Of a DNA stretch of 64,000 nt, positions 9,211 through 19,800 are shown in pieces; position 1 is the stretch's first letter, and every line of letters begins with the position of its first letter. The DNA is from Paenibacillus_T sp033239625. Lineage in GTDB: Bacteria > Bacillota > Bacilli > Paenibacillales > Paenibacillaceae. Location of the stretch: assembly GCF_033239625.1 (NCBI RefSeq), contig NZ_BTCK01000007.1, positions 62,001 through 126,000 on the forward strand. The letters are read 5' to 3'. The notes below the pieces were generated by a model. The model did no database searches, had not been told where the DNA came from, and was given only the letters and a program-made list of their open reading frames with translations. The translations under genes and the position numbers were made by a program.

Positions 9211-11244
9211 ATGAACTCAAGCATCAAGCCGAAACAAATGCTAAGCACCATAAGCAAGCTGACCGTGCAATCGTTCAAAGTAAAGATGATCGCGATGTAT
9301 TTGTTAATATCAATCATCCCGATGTTAGTTAGCTCCATCTTCTTCTCGTATTATTTGAAGGATGTCGTGACGAAGGAAATTCACACGAAGGAACAAGACG
9401 TCGTCAATACCAACACGGTAGCGATTGAATACGCGATTCAGCGCAACGTCACGTTCTTGCAGCAGATAGCGAAGAACAATACCGATATTAAGAATGGCAA
9501 TGAGCAAGGCATTATGGATTATTTCGCCAAGCTTGAAGACTCTGATCTTGAAGTTGAAGAATATGTATACGTGAATGGGCACAATATGGCGCTTACTTCA
9601 GCGGGCAAGAAGATCGACGTATCCGACCGCGATTACGTGAAGAAGGCGAGAGATACCAAGCAGACGGTCATCACCGATCTTTTGGTCAGCAAATCGACCG
9701 GCAATCACATCATCGTCATTTTCGTTCCGATTCTGGACCAACTGAATAACTATAACGGCGGTGTCTTCAGCACCGTGACAACCGAGAATCTGGATATCTT
9801 CACCGACATGATTAAGATCGGAGAAACAGGCTTCGGCTATCTGATGTCGTCTACCGGCATGCTGCTCAATTATCCGGATAAAAACATGGTTGGCAAGAAC
9901 GTCAATGAAGTGTTAACACCCGAACAAGCAGCCAAGCTTGAGGAGGTTGCTGCGAAGCAATCCAATGGGATCGTTGATGTAATGGATGAACATGGCGAAA
10001 TGCGGGAAATCAGCTTCAACACGATTCCATCGACGGGATGGCGGCTGATCTCAACCGTGGAATATGACGAAGTATACCGTTCAGTTGCGACCGCGAGGAC
10101 GATTTCGATATGGCTGACGGTCATTACAGCAGCCGTAGCTGCGTTGTTCGCACTGGCGATGTCGCTCGGTATGACGAAGCTGGTGTCCAAGCTTACGGAT
10201 TCCGTTAAGAGGCTGGCGACCGGCGATTTGACCCCGCGCCTTGCGATTAATCGCAAGGATGAGTTGGGACAGCTCGCACTTGATTTTAATGACATGGTGG
10301 ATTCGTTCTCCTTAATCGTAGGGAAAGCGAGCCAAGCCGCAGAGCAAGTCGCAGCCTCCTCGGAGGAGCTGACAGCCTCTGCGCAGGAATCGGTCGCCAT
10401 ATCGAACCGCATTGTGCAATCGACGCAAGAAGTGCTGCGCGCAGGAGAAAGCCAGCTGCAGGGAGCGGAGCAGACCTCTATAGCGATGGGAGAGATGGCT
10501 GCAGGCGTGCAGCGGATCGCAGAATCTTCGTCTGCGGTGACGGAGCTGTCACAAGACTCGCTGGTTGAGGTTCACAAGGGATCCATTGCGATTCGTGAAG
10601 CGATTGAACAGATGAAGCTGATTCACCAATCCTCCGGCAGATCGGCAGAAGACATGCGGACGTTGGAGTCTTATTCGCAGCAGATCGGCGATATCGTAAC
10701 GCTCATCACCGATATTACGAACCAGACGCAGCTGCTATCGCTTAACGCTTCTATTGAAGCGGCGCGAGCGGGCGAGCAGGGCCGCGGTTTCGCCGTTGTA
10801 GCGAACGAAGTGAAGAAGCTCGCGGAGCAATCGTCATCCGCAGCCGCGAATATCGGCAATCTGATTCGAGAGGTGCAGGCTTCAACGGCAAGAGCGGCAG
10901 CGGAGATGAATCAAGGGGTACGGAACGTCGATCGTGGCTCGGATCTGATCAATACCGCGGGTCAAGCGTTCACTCGGATAACGGGCATCTTCCAGGAGGT
11001 TTCGAATCAGATTCAGGAAGTGTCCGCGGCATCGCAGCAGATGTCGGCCGGAACGCAGCAGGTGACGGCATCGATGACTGAGATCGTGGCGATGACCGAT
11101 GGCACGTATCGTCATACGCAAGGCATAACCCAAGGATCGGAGCAGCAGCAGCAGTCCATGCAGGAAATCTCGTCGGCAGCCGAGCATCTGAGCGGCATGG
11201 CGCTGGAGCTGCAAGAGTCGCTGGCACAGTTTAAGACGAAGTAA
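9211..11244 (+). CDS. Methyl-accepting chemotaxis protein with extracellular Cache domain
   Basis: 677 residues from the ATG at 9211 (GTGGAGGT 7 bases upstream; earlier in-frame starts lack a site). Membrane span 1 lies at about residues 25-45, an extracellular double-Cache sensor at 50-290 (DREYVK-like SDRDYVKKARDTKQ, and GFGYLMSSTGMLLNYPDKN), span 2 at about 299-325, a HAMP linker to about 380, and a long methyl-accepting coiled coil whose hairpin tip EAARAGEQGRGFAVVANEVK is at about 515-535. The ligand is unknown; the protein signals to CheA through CheW. No chemotaxis neighbours are in the window. Confidence 0.93.
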   Translation: MNSSIKPKQMLSTISKLTVQSFKVKMIAMYLLISIIPMLVSSIFFSYYLKDVVTKEIHTKEQDVVNTNTVAIEYAIQRNVTFLQQIAKNNTDIKNGNEQGIMDYFAKLEDSDLEVEEYVYVNGHNMALTSAGKKIDVSDRDYVKKARDTKQTVITDLLVSKSTGNHIIVIFVPILDQLNNYNGGVFSTVTTENLDIFTDMIKIGETGFGYLMSSTGMLLNYPDKNMVGKNVNEVLTPEQAAKLEEVAAKQSNGIVDVMDEHGEMREISFNTIPSTGWRLISTVEYDEVYRSVATARTISIWLTVITAAVAALFALAMSLGMTKLVSKLTDSVKRLATGDLTPRLAINRKDELGQLALDFNDMVDSFSLIVGKASQAAEQVAASSEELTASAQESVAISNRIVQSTQEVLRAGESQLQGAEQTSIAMGEMAAGVQRIAESSSAVTELSQDSLVEVHKGSIAIREAIEQMKLIHQSSGRSAEDMRTLESYSQQIGDIVTLITDITNQTQLLSLNASIEAARAGEQGRGFAVVANEVKKLAEQSSSAAANIGNLIREVQASTARAAAEMNQGVRNVDRGSDLINTAGQAFTRITGIFQEVSNQIQEVSAASQQMSAGTQQVTASMTEIVAMTDGTYRHTQGITQGSEQQQQSMQEISSAAEHLSGMALELQESLAQFKTK

Positions 11245-11270
11245 CGGATCAAGAGTTCGGTGAGTAATGA

Positions 11271-11310
11271 GAAGAGGGGCTTGCGCTGAGCAAGCCCCTC
11301 TTCTTATTCG
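11271..11310 (+). terminator. Terminator of the chemoreceptor gene
   Basis: A perfect 14-bp stem, 11271-11284 with 11290-11303, and a T-rich tail. Confidence 0.9.
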
Positions 11311-11355
11311 CTTAAATGGCCGACCAATGGCTGATTTGCTGTGGGCGGCATTCGT

Positions 11356-11541
11356 CTAACGGACCGTACGAACCTTATTGCGTATGTTCAACCCGCATCT
11401 ATACGCTAACGGACCCAGGTGATGCTATTTCGCGGTAAACCTCCGATTTTGGCCCATAACTCTTATCATAGTGTCCCTCCAGTCCGTTACAGTCGAACGA
11501 GCACGCTCTCATGCCGAATAAGGCCTCCTCTAGTCCGTTAG
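11356..11541. repeat. Intergenic repeat island 2 (CTAACGGAC, two direct and two inverted)
   Basis: The 614-base gap 11245-11858 has no supported gene beyond the terminator. CTAACGGAC occurs at 11356 and 11406, and its inverse AGTCCGTTA(C/G) at 11481 and 11532: 50 bp, about 75 bp, then 51 bp. Weaker relatives (ATCCGCTAAC near 11576 and CCGTTAACG near 11615) follow. Function unknown. Confidence 0.5.
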
Positions 11542-11858
11542 CGCATCAGCTCGGCCCCTATGCAAATCCGCTAACTCAGCCGCTAGCACTATCGCAGCTC
11601 CCAGGTTAATTCAGCCGTTAACGCACCAGTGCTCCTGTTACCAATCCCCCCCATGCCCCAATCCTGGCCCTGAGTCCCCTCAAGTCAGACCAAGGGTCCT
11701 AGCCTTCCGCTGCAGCTCCATTACCCGCGTCCTATAGCCGCAATTCGTTCTTGTGCAGGCGGGCTCTCTCCAGTAGACTAAGGAAATGAACGATGGCATT
11801 AAATGATGGACCGCCCAGTATTAGGGAGGCCCCAATTCGACACGAGAGGGTGTACGTG

Positions 11859-12473
11859 ATGTTCAAAAAGCTTGCATCAGAGGCGTTCGGTCTCAGCGAT
11901 ATCGGGCAGATTATTCCGCCGCAAGATTATGATAAGGTCGACTCGGATGACTACGTCTTCCATGAGGATAACGAGAAGATTTACTTCGTTATTAAATCCA
12001 AGAAGGATGAGTACTGTTTCACGAATCTCGCCCTCATTCATCTGGATGGCGACAGTGCGCTCAGCTCCAAACGTATATTGAAGCGTTACGCTTATTCGTC
12101 CTACTCGGTGTCCGATGTACTGCTGGAGACGGCGGGCACGGTCGATATGGACGTCGAGATCAAGTTCGCAATCGGCGACACGCCATTCTCGATCGATGTG
12201 CGCAAGAGCCAGCTGGAGCAGCTCAAGGACCTGTACAAGGCGCTCTACAAAATCTCCGAAATCAAGAAACACAACAGCGCGTACCTGAGACTGTCCGATG
12301 AGAGCGTCGAAGTGACGAAGGAAACGCTCAGCCACGCGATGCCGCAAAGCGCTGCGCTCTCGACGCAGTTCGATCAGATCAACCTGTCCGTCTTCAACTG
12401 GAAGAAGGATAAACTCGACGAGTACAAGGTGCGGGATTTCGGCTTTGTTTTCGAGAAATATATTAACAACTAA
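11859..12473 (+). CDS. yvbH: YvbH-like PH-domain protein
   Basis: 204 residues from the ATG at 11859, preceded by GAGAGGG; a longer in-frame extension to 11793 has no binding site. The N-terminal two thirds is a bacterial pleckstrin-homology-type domain: SDYDYVFHEDNEKIYF-like and EYCFTNLALIHLDGDSA strands, then RYAYSSYSVSDVLLETAGT and VDMDVEIKFAIGDTPFSIDV. The closing FVFEKYINN matches my memory of B. subtilis YvbH, which has the same length. Function uncharacterised; soluble, no signal peptide. The gene stands alone with its own terminator. Confidence 0.78.
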   Translation: MFKKLASEAFGLSDIGQIIPPQDYDKVDSDDYVFHEDNEKIYFVIKSKKDEYCFTNLALIHLDGDSALSSKRILKRYAYSSYSVSDVLLETAGTVDMDVEIKFAIGDTPFSIDVRKSQLEQLKDLYKALYKISEIKKHNSAYLRLSDESVEVTKETLSHAMPQSAALSTQFDQINLSVFNWKKDKLDEYKVRDFGFVFEKYINN

Positions 12474-12492
12474 TAGCCATCATTCATCATTC

Positions 12493-12522
12493 GAGGGCCC
12501 GAGCGATCGGGCTCTTTTTGCT
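12493..12522 (+). terminator. Terminator of yvbH
   Basis: GGCCCGA/TCGGGCT stem around GCGA, followed by CTTTTTG. Confidence 0.75.
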
Positions 12523-12728
12523 GTTTCTATGACGGTTTAATCAGAGTTAATAGAGGGAATGCTAGAGTTAAGAGACAGATCCGCGAGCAGAAGGGTGTCA
12601 TGGAATGGCCGCCTGCTGTATATATTCTCCGAGTGGAACTATGCAGAGGTGTCGTTGTTGTCCGATCCGATTAAAGATGGGGATGCGCATGGTTTAATGG
12701 CATTTCCGTACACAAAGGAGACCACGCG

Positions 12729-13523
12729 ATGCGCAAGCTGGAACGCGATTTACTCGAACTGCTGACCATTACGGCCCCGAGCGGGCAGGAGCGGCCGGTA
12801 GCGGATTATTTGATCGAACGGCTGCGGACGCAGACGGATCGAATCGAGAGCGATCATTACGGCAATGTCATTGCCGAACGTATATATGGCACCGGAATCG
12901 GGCCGACGATCTTGTTATGTGCGCATATGGATACCGTGTGGGTGGATCCGGCGCGGACAATTTTGCAGGACGGGGACATCTGGCACAGCAGCATCGGTCC
13001 GCTTGGCGCGGACGACCGAGCAGGGATTGCGATCATCTTGGCGGTGCTGCGCAGTCTGGCAAGGAGCGGGGCGTTCCGCGGGCGGATCAAGCTTGCTTTT
13101 ACCCGTGAGGAAGAGATTGGTCGGCTTGGTTCGGAGCAGCTGAGCCTTGCTTGGCTGAGCGGGGTGGACATGTGTGTCGTCGTTGATCGGAGAGGGAGCC
13201 GGGACATCGTCGTGCGCAACAGCAGGATGGCGTTCTGTGACTGGGGGCTGGCGTCGTATTGGGAGACGATCGGCTCGATGTGCGGGATGAAAGGTTGGCG
13301 TGCCGTTGAGGGCGGCCTGAGCGATGCGGTCACGTTCGCTGCGTATGGGATACCTTCTGTCAACGTGTCCGCAGGATATGAGTATGAGCACACGGAGCAG
13401 GAATATGTGAACGTGCGTTATTGCAAAGATTCGGTCCGGCTCATCGTGCAGTCCTTAACGAACTATGCGACGGCGCAGCAGACGGCGGCAGCGATGACCC
13501 CGACAGTAACAACGAGCCTGTAG
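12729..13523 (+). CDS. M20/M28-like zinc aminopeptidase family protein
   Basis: 264 residues with the ligands of a two-zinc peptidase in order: AHMDTVW (His, Asp), GADDRAG (bridging Asp), TREEEIG (catalytic and binding Glu), VVVDRRG (Asp) and EYEHTEQEY (His). The length is short because the lid/dimerisation domain of classical M20 enzymes is reduced. The N-terminus (LLELLTITAPSGQERPVADY) is typical of PepT/M42-like enzymes. The ATG follows AAAGGAG. Cytoplasmic, no signal peptide. The peptide substrate is unknown. The C-terminal 20 residues are T/A-rich and unstructured. Confidence 0.82.
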   Translation: MRKLERDLLELLTITAPSGQERPVADYLIERLRTQTDRIESDHYGNVIAERIYGTGIGPTILLCAHMDTVWVDPARTILQDGDIWHSSIGPLGADDRAGIAIILAVLRSLARSGAFRGRIKLAFTREEEIGRLGSEQLSLAWLSGVDMCVVVDRRGSRDIVVRNSRMAFCDWGLASYWETIGSMCGMKGWRAVEGGLSDAVTFAAYGIPSVNVSAGYEYEHTEQEYVNVRYCKDSVRLIVQSLTNYATAQQTAAAMTPTVTTSL

Positions 13524-13620
13524 CCAGCGCCTGAGCTGGGATGAAGCAGGTGGGCAAAAGTGCCGACAGGAAGACATGTCGGAATTAGACAAAAAGTCAC
13601 AAAATACGACAAACGACCTA

Positions 13621-13626
13621 TATAAT
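13621..13626 (+). promoter_or_regulatory. Consensus -10 box ahead of the riboswitch
   Basis: TATAAT in a T/A-rich setting 64 bases before the aptamer. I see no good -35; the region upstream has repeated GACAAA words that may be an activator site. Confidence 0.45.
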
Positions 13627-13689
13627 AGAGTCTCAGTTATGGAATATAATTCCCTCTAGCAACTAATTTTTATCAAAATTAGTAGAGCT

Positions 13690-13818
13690 ATAACCGATAA
13701 TGGCAAACCCGTCGCAAGGCGGGGACGCAAAGTCATGGGTCCCACGTTGGATCGCCAGACCGCCGAAGCAGCTGCTGCATAGAGATCTGCCAATCGATGA
13801 GCATCGATTGACGGTTAT
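13690..13818 (+). ncRNA. c-di-GMP-I (GEMM) riboswitch-like aptamer
   Basis: The core has the hallmarks of the GEMM-I class: TGGCAAACCC, a P2 hairpin with a GCAA tetraloop (CCCGTCGCAAGGCGGGG), directly followed by GACGCAAAG, then CATGGGTC and a later CAGACCGCCGAA that matches the usual GCCGAA end of the aptamer. A 7-bp helix can close a larger unit (ATAACCG at 13690-13696 with CGGTTAT at 13812-13818), and a side hairpin AATCGAT/ATCGATT lies at 13791-13808. It sits directly ahead of the RHS toxin gene, so c-di-GMP probably controls that gene. Confidence 0.82.
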
Positions 13819-13822
13819 TGCG

Positions 13823-13860
13823 AACCGCATGCGTAATTCGGCATGCGGTTTATTGTCGTT
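13823..13860 (+). terminator. Terminator-like expression platform of the riboswitch
   Basis: AACCGCATGC (13823-13832) pairs with GCATGCGGTT (13841-13850) and is followed by TATTGTCGTTG, a modest U-rich tract. The left arm AACCG could instead pair with CGGTT of the aptamer closing helix, giving mutually exclusive folds. Confidence 0.55.
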
Positions 13861-13889
13861 GTCGGGCTCATAAGGGGGAGCAGAGAGAA

Positions 13890-16800
13890 TTGAAGAAGAG
13901 GTACGAGAAAGGAATCGCGGTGCTGCTGACCGCTGCGCTTGGTGTCGGGCTTATGCCGGCCACCTCTTGGGCGGCCGTTGGGCAGGAGACCGCGAATGCA
14001 GCATCATTCGCAGGCCGTGCATTCGTATCCGGCGTGCAAAGCGCAGCCAGCTGGATGAGTGGAGCTGCGACGCAGCTCGCGGCAGGCAGTGCGTCGACGG
14101 CATCGGTCGTTCCGACGATTCCGCAGGATTGGACGGATCAACCGGACGCGACCGAAGCGCCGGCTTATTTTACATTCGATGGGGAGCAAATCTTAAAGGG
14201 CAAGGCTGATGCTGGCGATGCCAAGGGCGGCACGGGCGGTTCGTACTTGTCGTTGTCGGATCGTATGAAGACGACGTTCCCAGTCGCGGAAGGCAAGCTT
14301 GCGATCGAGTGGAAGGACCAACTGAGCGACTGGATCAAGGCGCAGGACGGCACGGCGATCAGCCCGCCTTCCGGCTATAAAGTGACGCTGAAGGTGAAGG
14401 ATGTCGTCAGCAATAAAGTGTATACACTCTTCGAGGATCGTCTATCGCATTCGGGCACGAACAGTTACGACTGGGATGGCAAGGACGGGCAGGGCAATCC
14501 GCTGCCGGACGGCTTCTACTATGTGCAACTGAGCGCTGACGGCGGGACTGTGAATTTCAAGGTAGAGGCCGCTGATCCGAGTGATCCGCCGACCATTGTG
14601 CCGAAGAACATTCCGTCCTACTATGGCGAATATGTCCGGGTAGCGCTTGATCGTACGGCGCCGATATTGACGGCGGTTCATCCGCTGGGCAACGGCAAGC
14701 TGGCGATCGAAGCGCGCGACGGTGTCACAGGCGTGAAGCAGCTCGTGGCGACAGGCAGCTCGCAAGAAGCGAACCATACGTTCAGCGATCAGCCTCAGCA
14801 GGCGGCGTATGCGTGGGCGCCAGGCAATGGCGAGAAGCTGATTGTCACGCTGACGGACGATGCCGGCAATAAACAGACCGAGACGGTTCCGCTCAAGCCG
14901 TACGTACCGGATACCGGCAAGCAGGATTACCAGGCGCAAGCGGAAGCGACCGTCGCTGGTCAGACCGTTACGGTCGGCCTCGCGCAGGGCAACGGGCATC
15001 AGGTGTTCCAAGGCTTCTCGCAGCAGGGGCCAGGCGTCGACTTGGACGTTTATTTTACATATAACCATCAGAATCGGGTGAACGGCTCGCTCGGCTACGG
15101 CTGGAGCTTCAACCTGGATTCGCGCTTGACCAAATGGAATGAAGGCAATGACATCACGTGGACAGGCTTCGATGGCGCCTCCTACTGGTTCCATAACGAG
15201 AACGGCAAGTTCGTCACGTATATCGGCGGCCAGAAGCAGGCATATCCGAAACTGACGATCGATCCGAACGCGTCGAACCCGGAGGATCTGAACGCCTACG
15301 TCATGGAGTGGCCGGACCAGCTTCGCTACCGGTTCAAGAATGACGGCCGATTCTGGCTCATTCAAGACCGCGACCAGAACGAAGTGTACTTCTCGTGGAT
15401 CTATTGGCCGACCTCGTACGGCTACGATCACCGGATTCAGTCAGTGAAGGATACGGCAGGACATGAGGTAACGTTCACCTATACGCCGGATTCGGGCGAT
15501 CTGTATTCGACGACGATTACAGAGCTGGACGGGGTCGGCAATACGCCGGGAACGCTCAAGAAATTTTTCTTCATGTACAATGCCAAGGGCGAATTCGTCG
15601 GCTACCGAGATCCATCTCAGAAAATTACGCGTTTCGTCTACGACGGACTGCACCGGCTGAAGCAAGTAATCGACAACGGCAGCAACGTCCGCGAAGAAAG
15701 CGGCGAGACGGCCGAGTCCGTGACGACGCAGTGGGCGTACGACACGGACAACCGTGTAACGCGCATCGGCATGACGCGGAAGCAGGACAATGTGCAGGAA
15801 TTCATTGCGGTTGATTACGGCAATGGCGAAGCGAAAGTGGACAAGCCTTCGGGCAGCTATACGCTGCGGTGGAACGATGCGTTCCGTCCGACGGAGAAGG
15901 CGCAGACGGTATCGACGCTTGAGGGTAAGAAGGAAGCTGTTACGACCTATTCTTACAGCGGCAACCTGAAGACCGAGGAGACCGATCCGCTAGGACGTAC
16001 GCATCGCTATCGTTATGATGCAGACGGGCATGTAATAGCGGAATTGAAGCCGAATGGCTCCGTTCTTTCCTATGAGTACGACAGCCAAGGCGATTTGAAA
16101 TCCGAGACGGGACCTGACGGCTACAAGGTCGATTATACGTATGTGAAGAACGGTCGTCATATCCAGAGCAAGACGACAACGAAGGATGTCAGCGATCCGG
16201 CAGGGATTAATGCACCGTATACGGTCGTGACGAAGGAGCAGTTCAACGATAAAGGGCTTCTGGCATCGCAGATCGATGGCGAAGGCAATACGTTCGCTTA
16301 CTCCTATGATGCGAACGGCTTCCTGACGTCGGATGGCACTGATACGACCTACGAGAACGACCTGCATGGCAACGTCGTGAAGCAGATCGAGTTCGCGGGT
16401 ACGGATGACGAGTCGTTCGCGATCAAAGATTATGATGCGGTTGGACGTTTGAAGCATTCAGAATCCGCAACAGGCTTGGTCGAGGACTTCGAGTACGACG
16501 CGTTTGGTCGCCAGGTTAAGCATGTCCAGCAGGACGAGAGCGATCCTGCACACATTATTACACGTACCAAAGCGTACAACGACGGCGGCCATCTCGTTCG
16601 CGAGTCCGACGGCTTGACGGAGACGACGTATACGGTCGACGGCGAAGGCCGCGTAACGGCAGCGAAGACGAAGGCTCTGGAGGCAGGCACGACCGGCGAG
16701 ACGACGTCGACGACGGAGTACGATTCACGCGGGCTTGTGACGAAGTCGGTTGATGCGCGTGGCTTAGTGACGCTCACCTCGTATAACTTGGCAGGCGAGC

Positions 16801-19800
16801 CGGTGAAAACAGTTGTATCACCGGATGACAAGCCGCTTGTGACGTTGAATGAATATGATGGTGCGGGCAGGCTGAAATCTGTGACGGCGCCGGACGACGG
16901 TATTACGTCGTATGATTATGATGCATGGGATCGCGTGACGGAAGAGACGGTTATCGCGAAAGCCATTATTCCGGATTCATTCCCGGTAGATGTCGGCACG
17001 CTGCCGGATCAGTCGTTGACGACGAAGTCGGTGTATGACACGCTGGGGCAGCTCGTTCAGCAGACGCGCGCAGACGGTTCATGGAGCCGGTATGCGTATG
17101 ATGCCAACGGCAATCGGAACAACGAGTCGTCTGGCGGTCCGATTCCGGTCTATGAAGCCGAGGAGCTTGAATCGGAATCAGGTACGGCGGATACGATCAA
17201 CCCAGGGCATGAGCTGCTTCGCAAGCGTACGTTTGTTTTCGATAAAGAAGGTCGGACGACCCGCGAAATAAACGGAAACGGCGAGGAAATTCAATATAGC
17301 TACGACGGCGCTGCAACGGCGACGGAAGAAAAGGCGCTCGATGAATCGGGGCAGTTGGTTACCGTAACGACCGCGGAGAAGGTAGATCCAGACGGCAACG
17401 TTGTCGAGACGGTCAATGAAGCGGGCGAGAAAACGAGCGCAGTGTTCGATGCTTTCGGCTCGGAGACGGAGTCGGTGAACGAGGAAGGCCAGCGCGTCGA
17501 GAACCGTTACGATGCTTACGGCCGATTGACCGAATCGTTGGAAACGATTGACGCGACAGGCGCGACGCAGACGTTGAAGTACGAGACGGATGCATGGGGC
17601 AACACGGTCAGCGAGAAGCGCCAAGTAGGCGCTAACGAATGGGCGACGACGAAGTTCGAGTATACGCCGGATGGCGATCTTGAGCGGCAGACGGATCCAT
17701 CGGGTCTTGTAACGGAGTACAAATACGACGAGCAGGGACGCGTGACGGAGGAGACGGAGCGCAATACGCTGCCGGGCGGCGCGCTGCAGCTGCGTACGAC
17801 GCGAACGTTCTATGATGCGGCTGGCAACGTAATTGAGCGCCGACTGCCGGACGGCAGCTCGGAGCGATTCATTTATGACACGAACGGCAATCCGCTCGTT
17901 GCGCTGGATGCTGAAGGCAATGCGGTGCGCATGGTTTATGGCAACGGCGAAGCCGTTACGGAGCTGATTGAATACCGTACAGATGCGACGGAGCTGAGCG
18001 CGGCGAATGAAGTATCTCATTCCCGTTTCGTGTTGGATGGTCTTGGCCAAGTCGTGCTCATGCAGGATCCGAATGGCAACCTTGTTCGAATGGCATACGA
18101 CGCCGAAGGCCAGACGATAGCCGAGACGCGCAGCGGTCCTAGCCTGAACGGCGAATCGATTACGGAACGCAGCGAATACGGTCCGCGTGGCGTGCTGCTC
18201 AAGGAAATCGACGGCAACGGTCACGAGACCACCTATGCGTACGATGTGAAAGGTCAGCAGGTACGGGTGACCGATCCATCCGGGCATTGGACGACCTATG
18301 CATATAGCCCTGCCGGCTACACGACGGCGGAGCGCCATCCGCTAGGACGCGACACACTGACGAAGAGCAACTATCGCGGTAATGTGCTCGAGGAGCGTGA
18401 CGGCCTCGGCAACGTCAGCAAGTTCACCTACGATGCGGACGGCAGAAAGCTGACCGAGGCAAACAAGGAAGGCGACAAGTCTATTTTCCGTTATGACCGG
18501 GCGGGCCGGATGACGGAGAATACGACGCCGAACGAAGGCACGCATACGTATCAGTACGATTCCGTTGGCAATACGCGAGTCGAGAACCGTCCGGAAGGCA
18601 TCGTCGTCAAGAGCGACTACGATAATCGCGACAGACTGACGTCGGTGACGGAGCAGGGATCGGTTGGAGAGCTCGTGACCAGATATACGTACGACAAGGT
18701 TGGCAACCAGACATCGCAGCAGGACCCGAACGGGCAGACGACGATAACGAAGTATGACGGTTCCGGGCAGAAGATTCTGGAGATGTTCACCCGCTTGACG
18801 GCGCAAGGACTTGTCCAGGACATTTTCGAATATGCTTACGATCCTAACGGCAACTTGATCCAAGAGAAGAAGCCGGGCGGCTTGACGACCGTCTATACGT
18901 ACGATTTCATGAATCGCAAGACAAGCGAGACGTACGGCGATGGCAGCAAAATTACGTACACGTACGACAAGGCGGGCAACGTGCTCACCATGGCGGGCCC
19001 TGAAGGCACGATTCATTACGAGTACTTCGACAACAATCAGCTCAAGAAGACGACCTACCCGAACGGCGATACGCTTGAGAATGTGTACGACGAGAACGGC
19101 GACATCGCCTCCGAGATCGTCAACGGCAAGACAACCGCTGTCGAGCGGGATTCGGCGGGACGGGCAACGAGCTATACGGATACGAGCGGCTATCGCTATT
19201 CGTTCGTCTATGATGCGGACGGCTTCGTGAAATCGCTTATCTATCCGAACGGCACAGTAACGAACACGACGTTCAAGCCTGGCCATATCATCGGTGAGCG
19301 AGAGACGGTTAAACAGGCGGACAACTCCGTTCTGCAGACGGCTAAGTATGAGCACGATAAGCGCGATTACGTCACGAGCGTCATGGAGAACGATCGCAAG
19401 TCGGTATATGGCTATGATCCGCGCGAGCAGCTGGGTCAATACACGACGCCGGCCGGCGATATTATCGCCTATGAGTACGACGGCGCAGGCAATCGGACGG
19501 TCCGCAAGGCGATTATCCAAGGGTCAGTCGCGGACAAGCACGAAGAGATTGACATCGAGAAGCTGCTTGAGCTGGTGCTGGGCAAGGAGCTTGAGAGTAC
19601 GGTGACGCCTGATCCGGGCAACGGTACCGAACCAGAGCAGCCGGAAACGCCGATCTGTACGCCGAACAACGGCGACGATGCTGATTCGAACCAAGGGAAA
19701 GGCAATAACGGCAACGGTAATGGCAATGGGAACGGCAACGGCAACGGTAATGGTAACAACGGAAATAATGGAAATAACGGGAACGGAAACAACGGAAATG

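Noticed and set aside
12559..12765. 68-codon open frame upstream of the M20-like gene
   Set aside because: Overlaps the start of a well-supported gene, lacks a ribosome binding site and shows no protein-like pattern.
13563..13582. CCGACA/TGTCGG inverted repeat after the M20-like gene
   Set aside because: Short stem without a T tract; not convincing as a terminator or operator.
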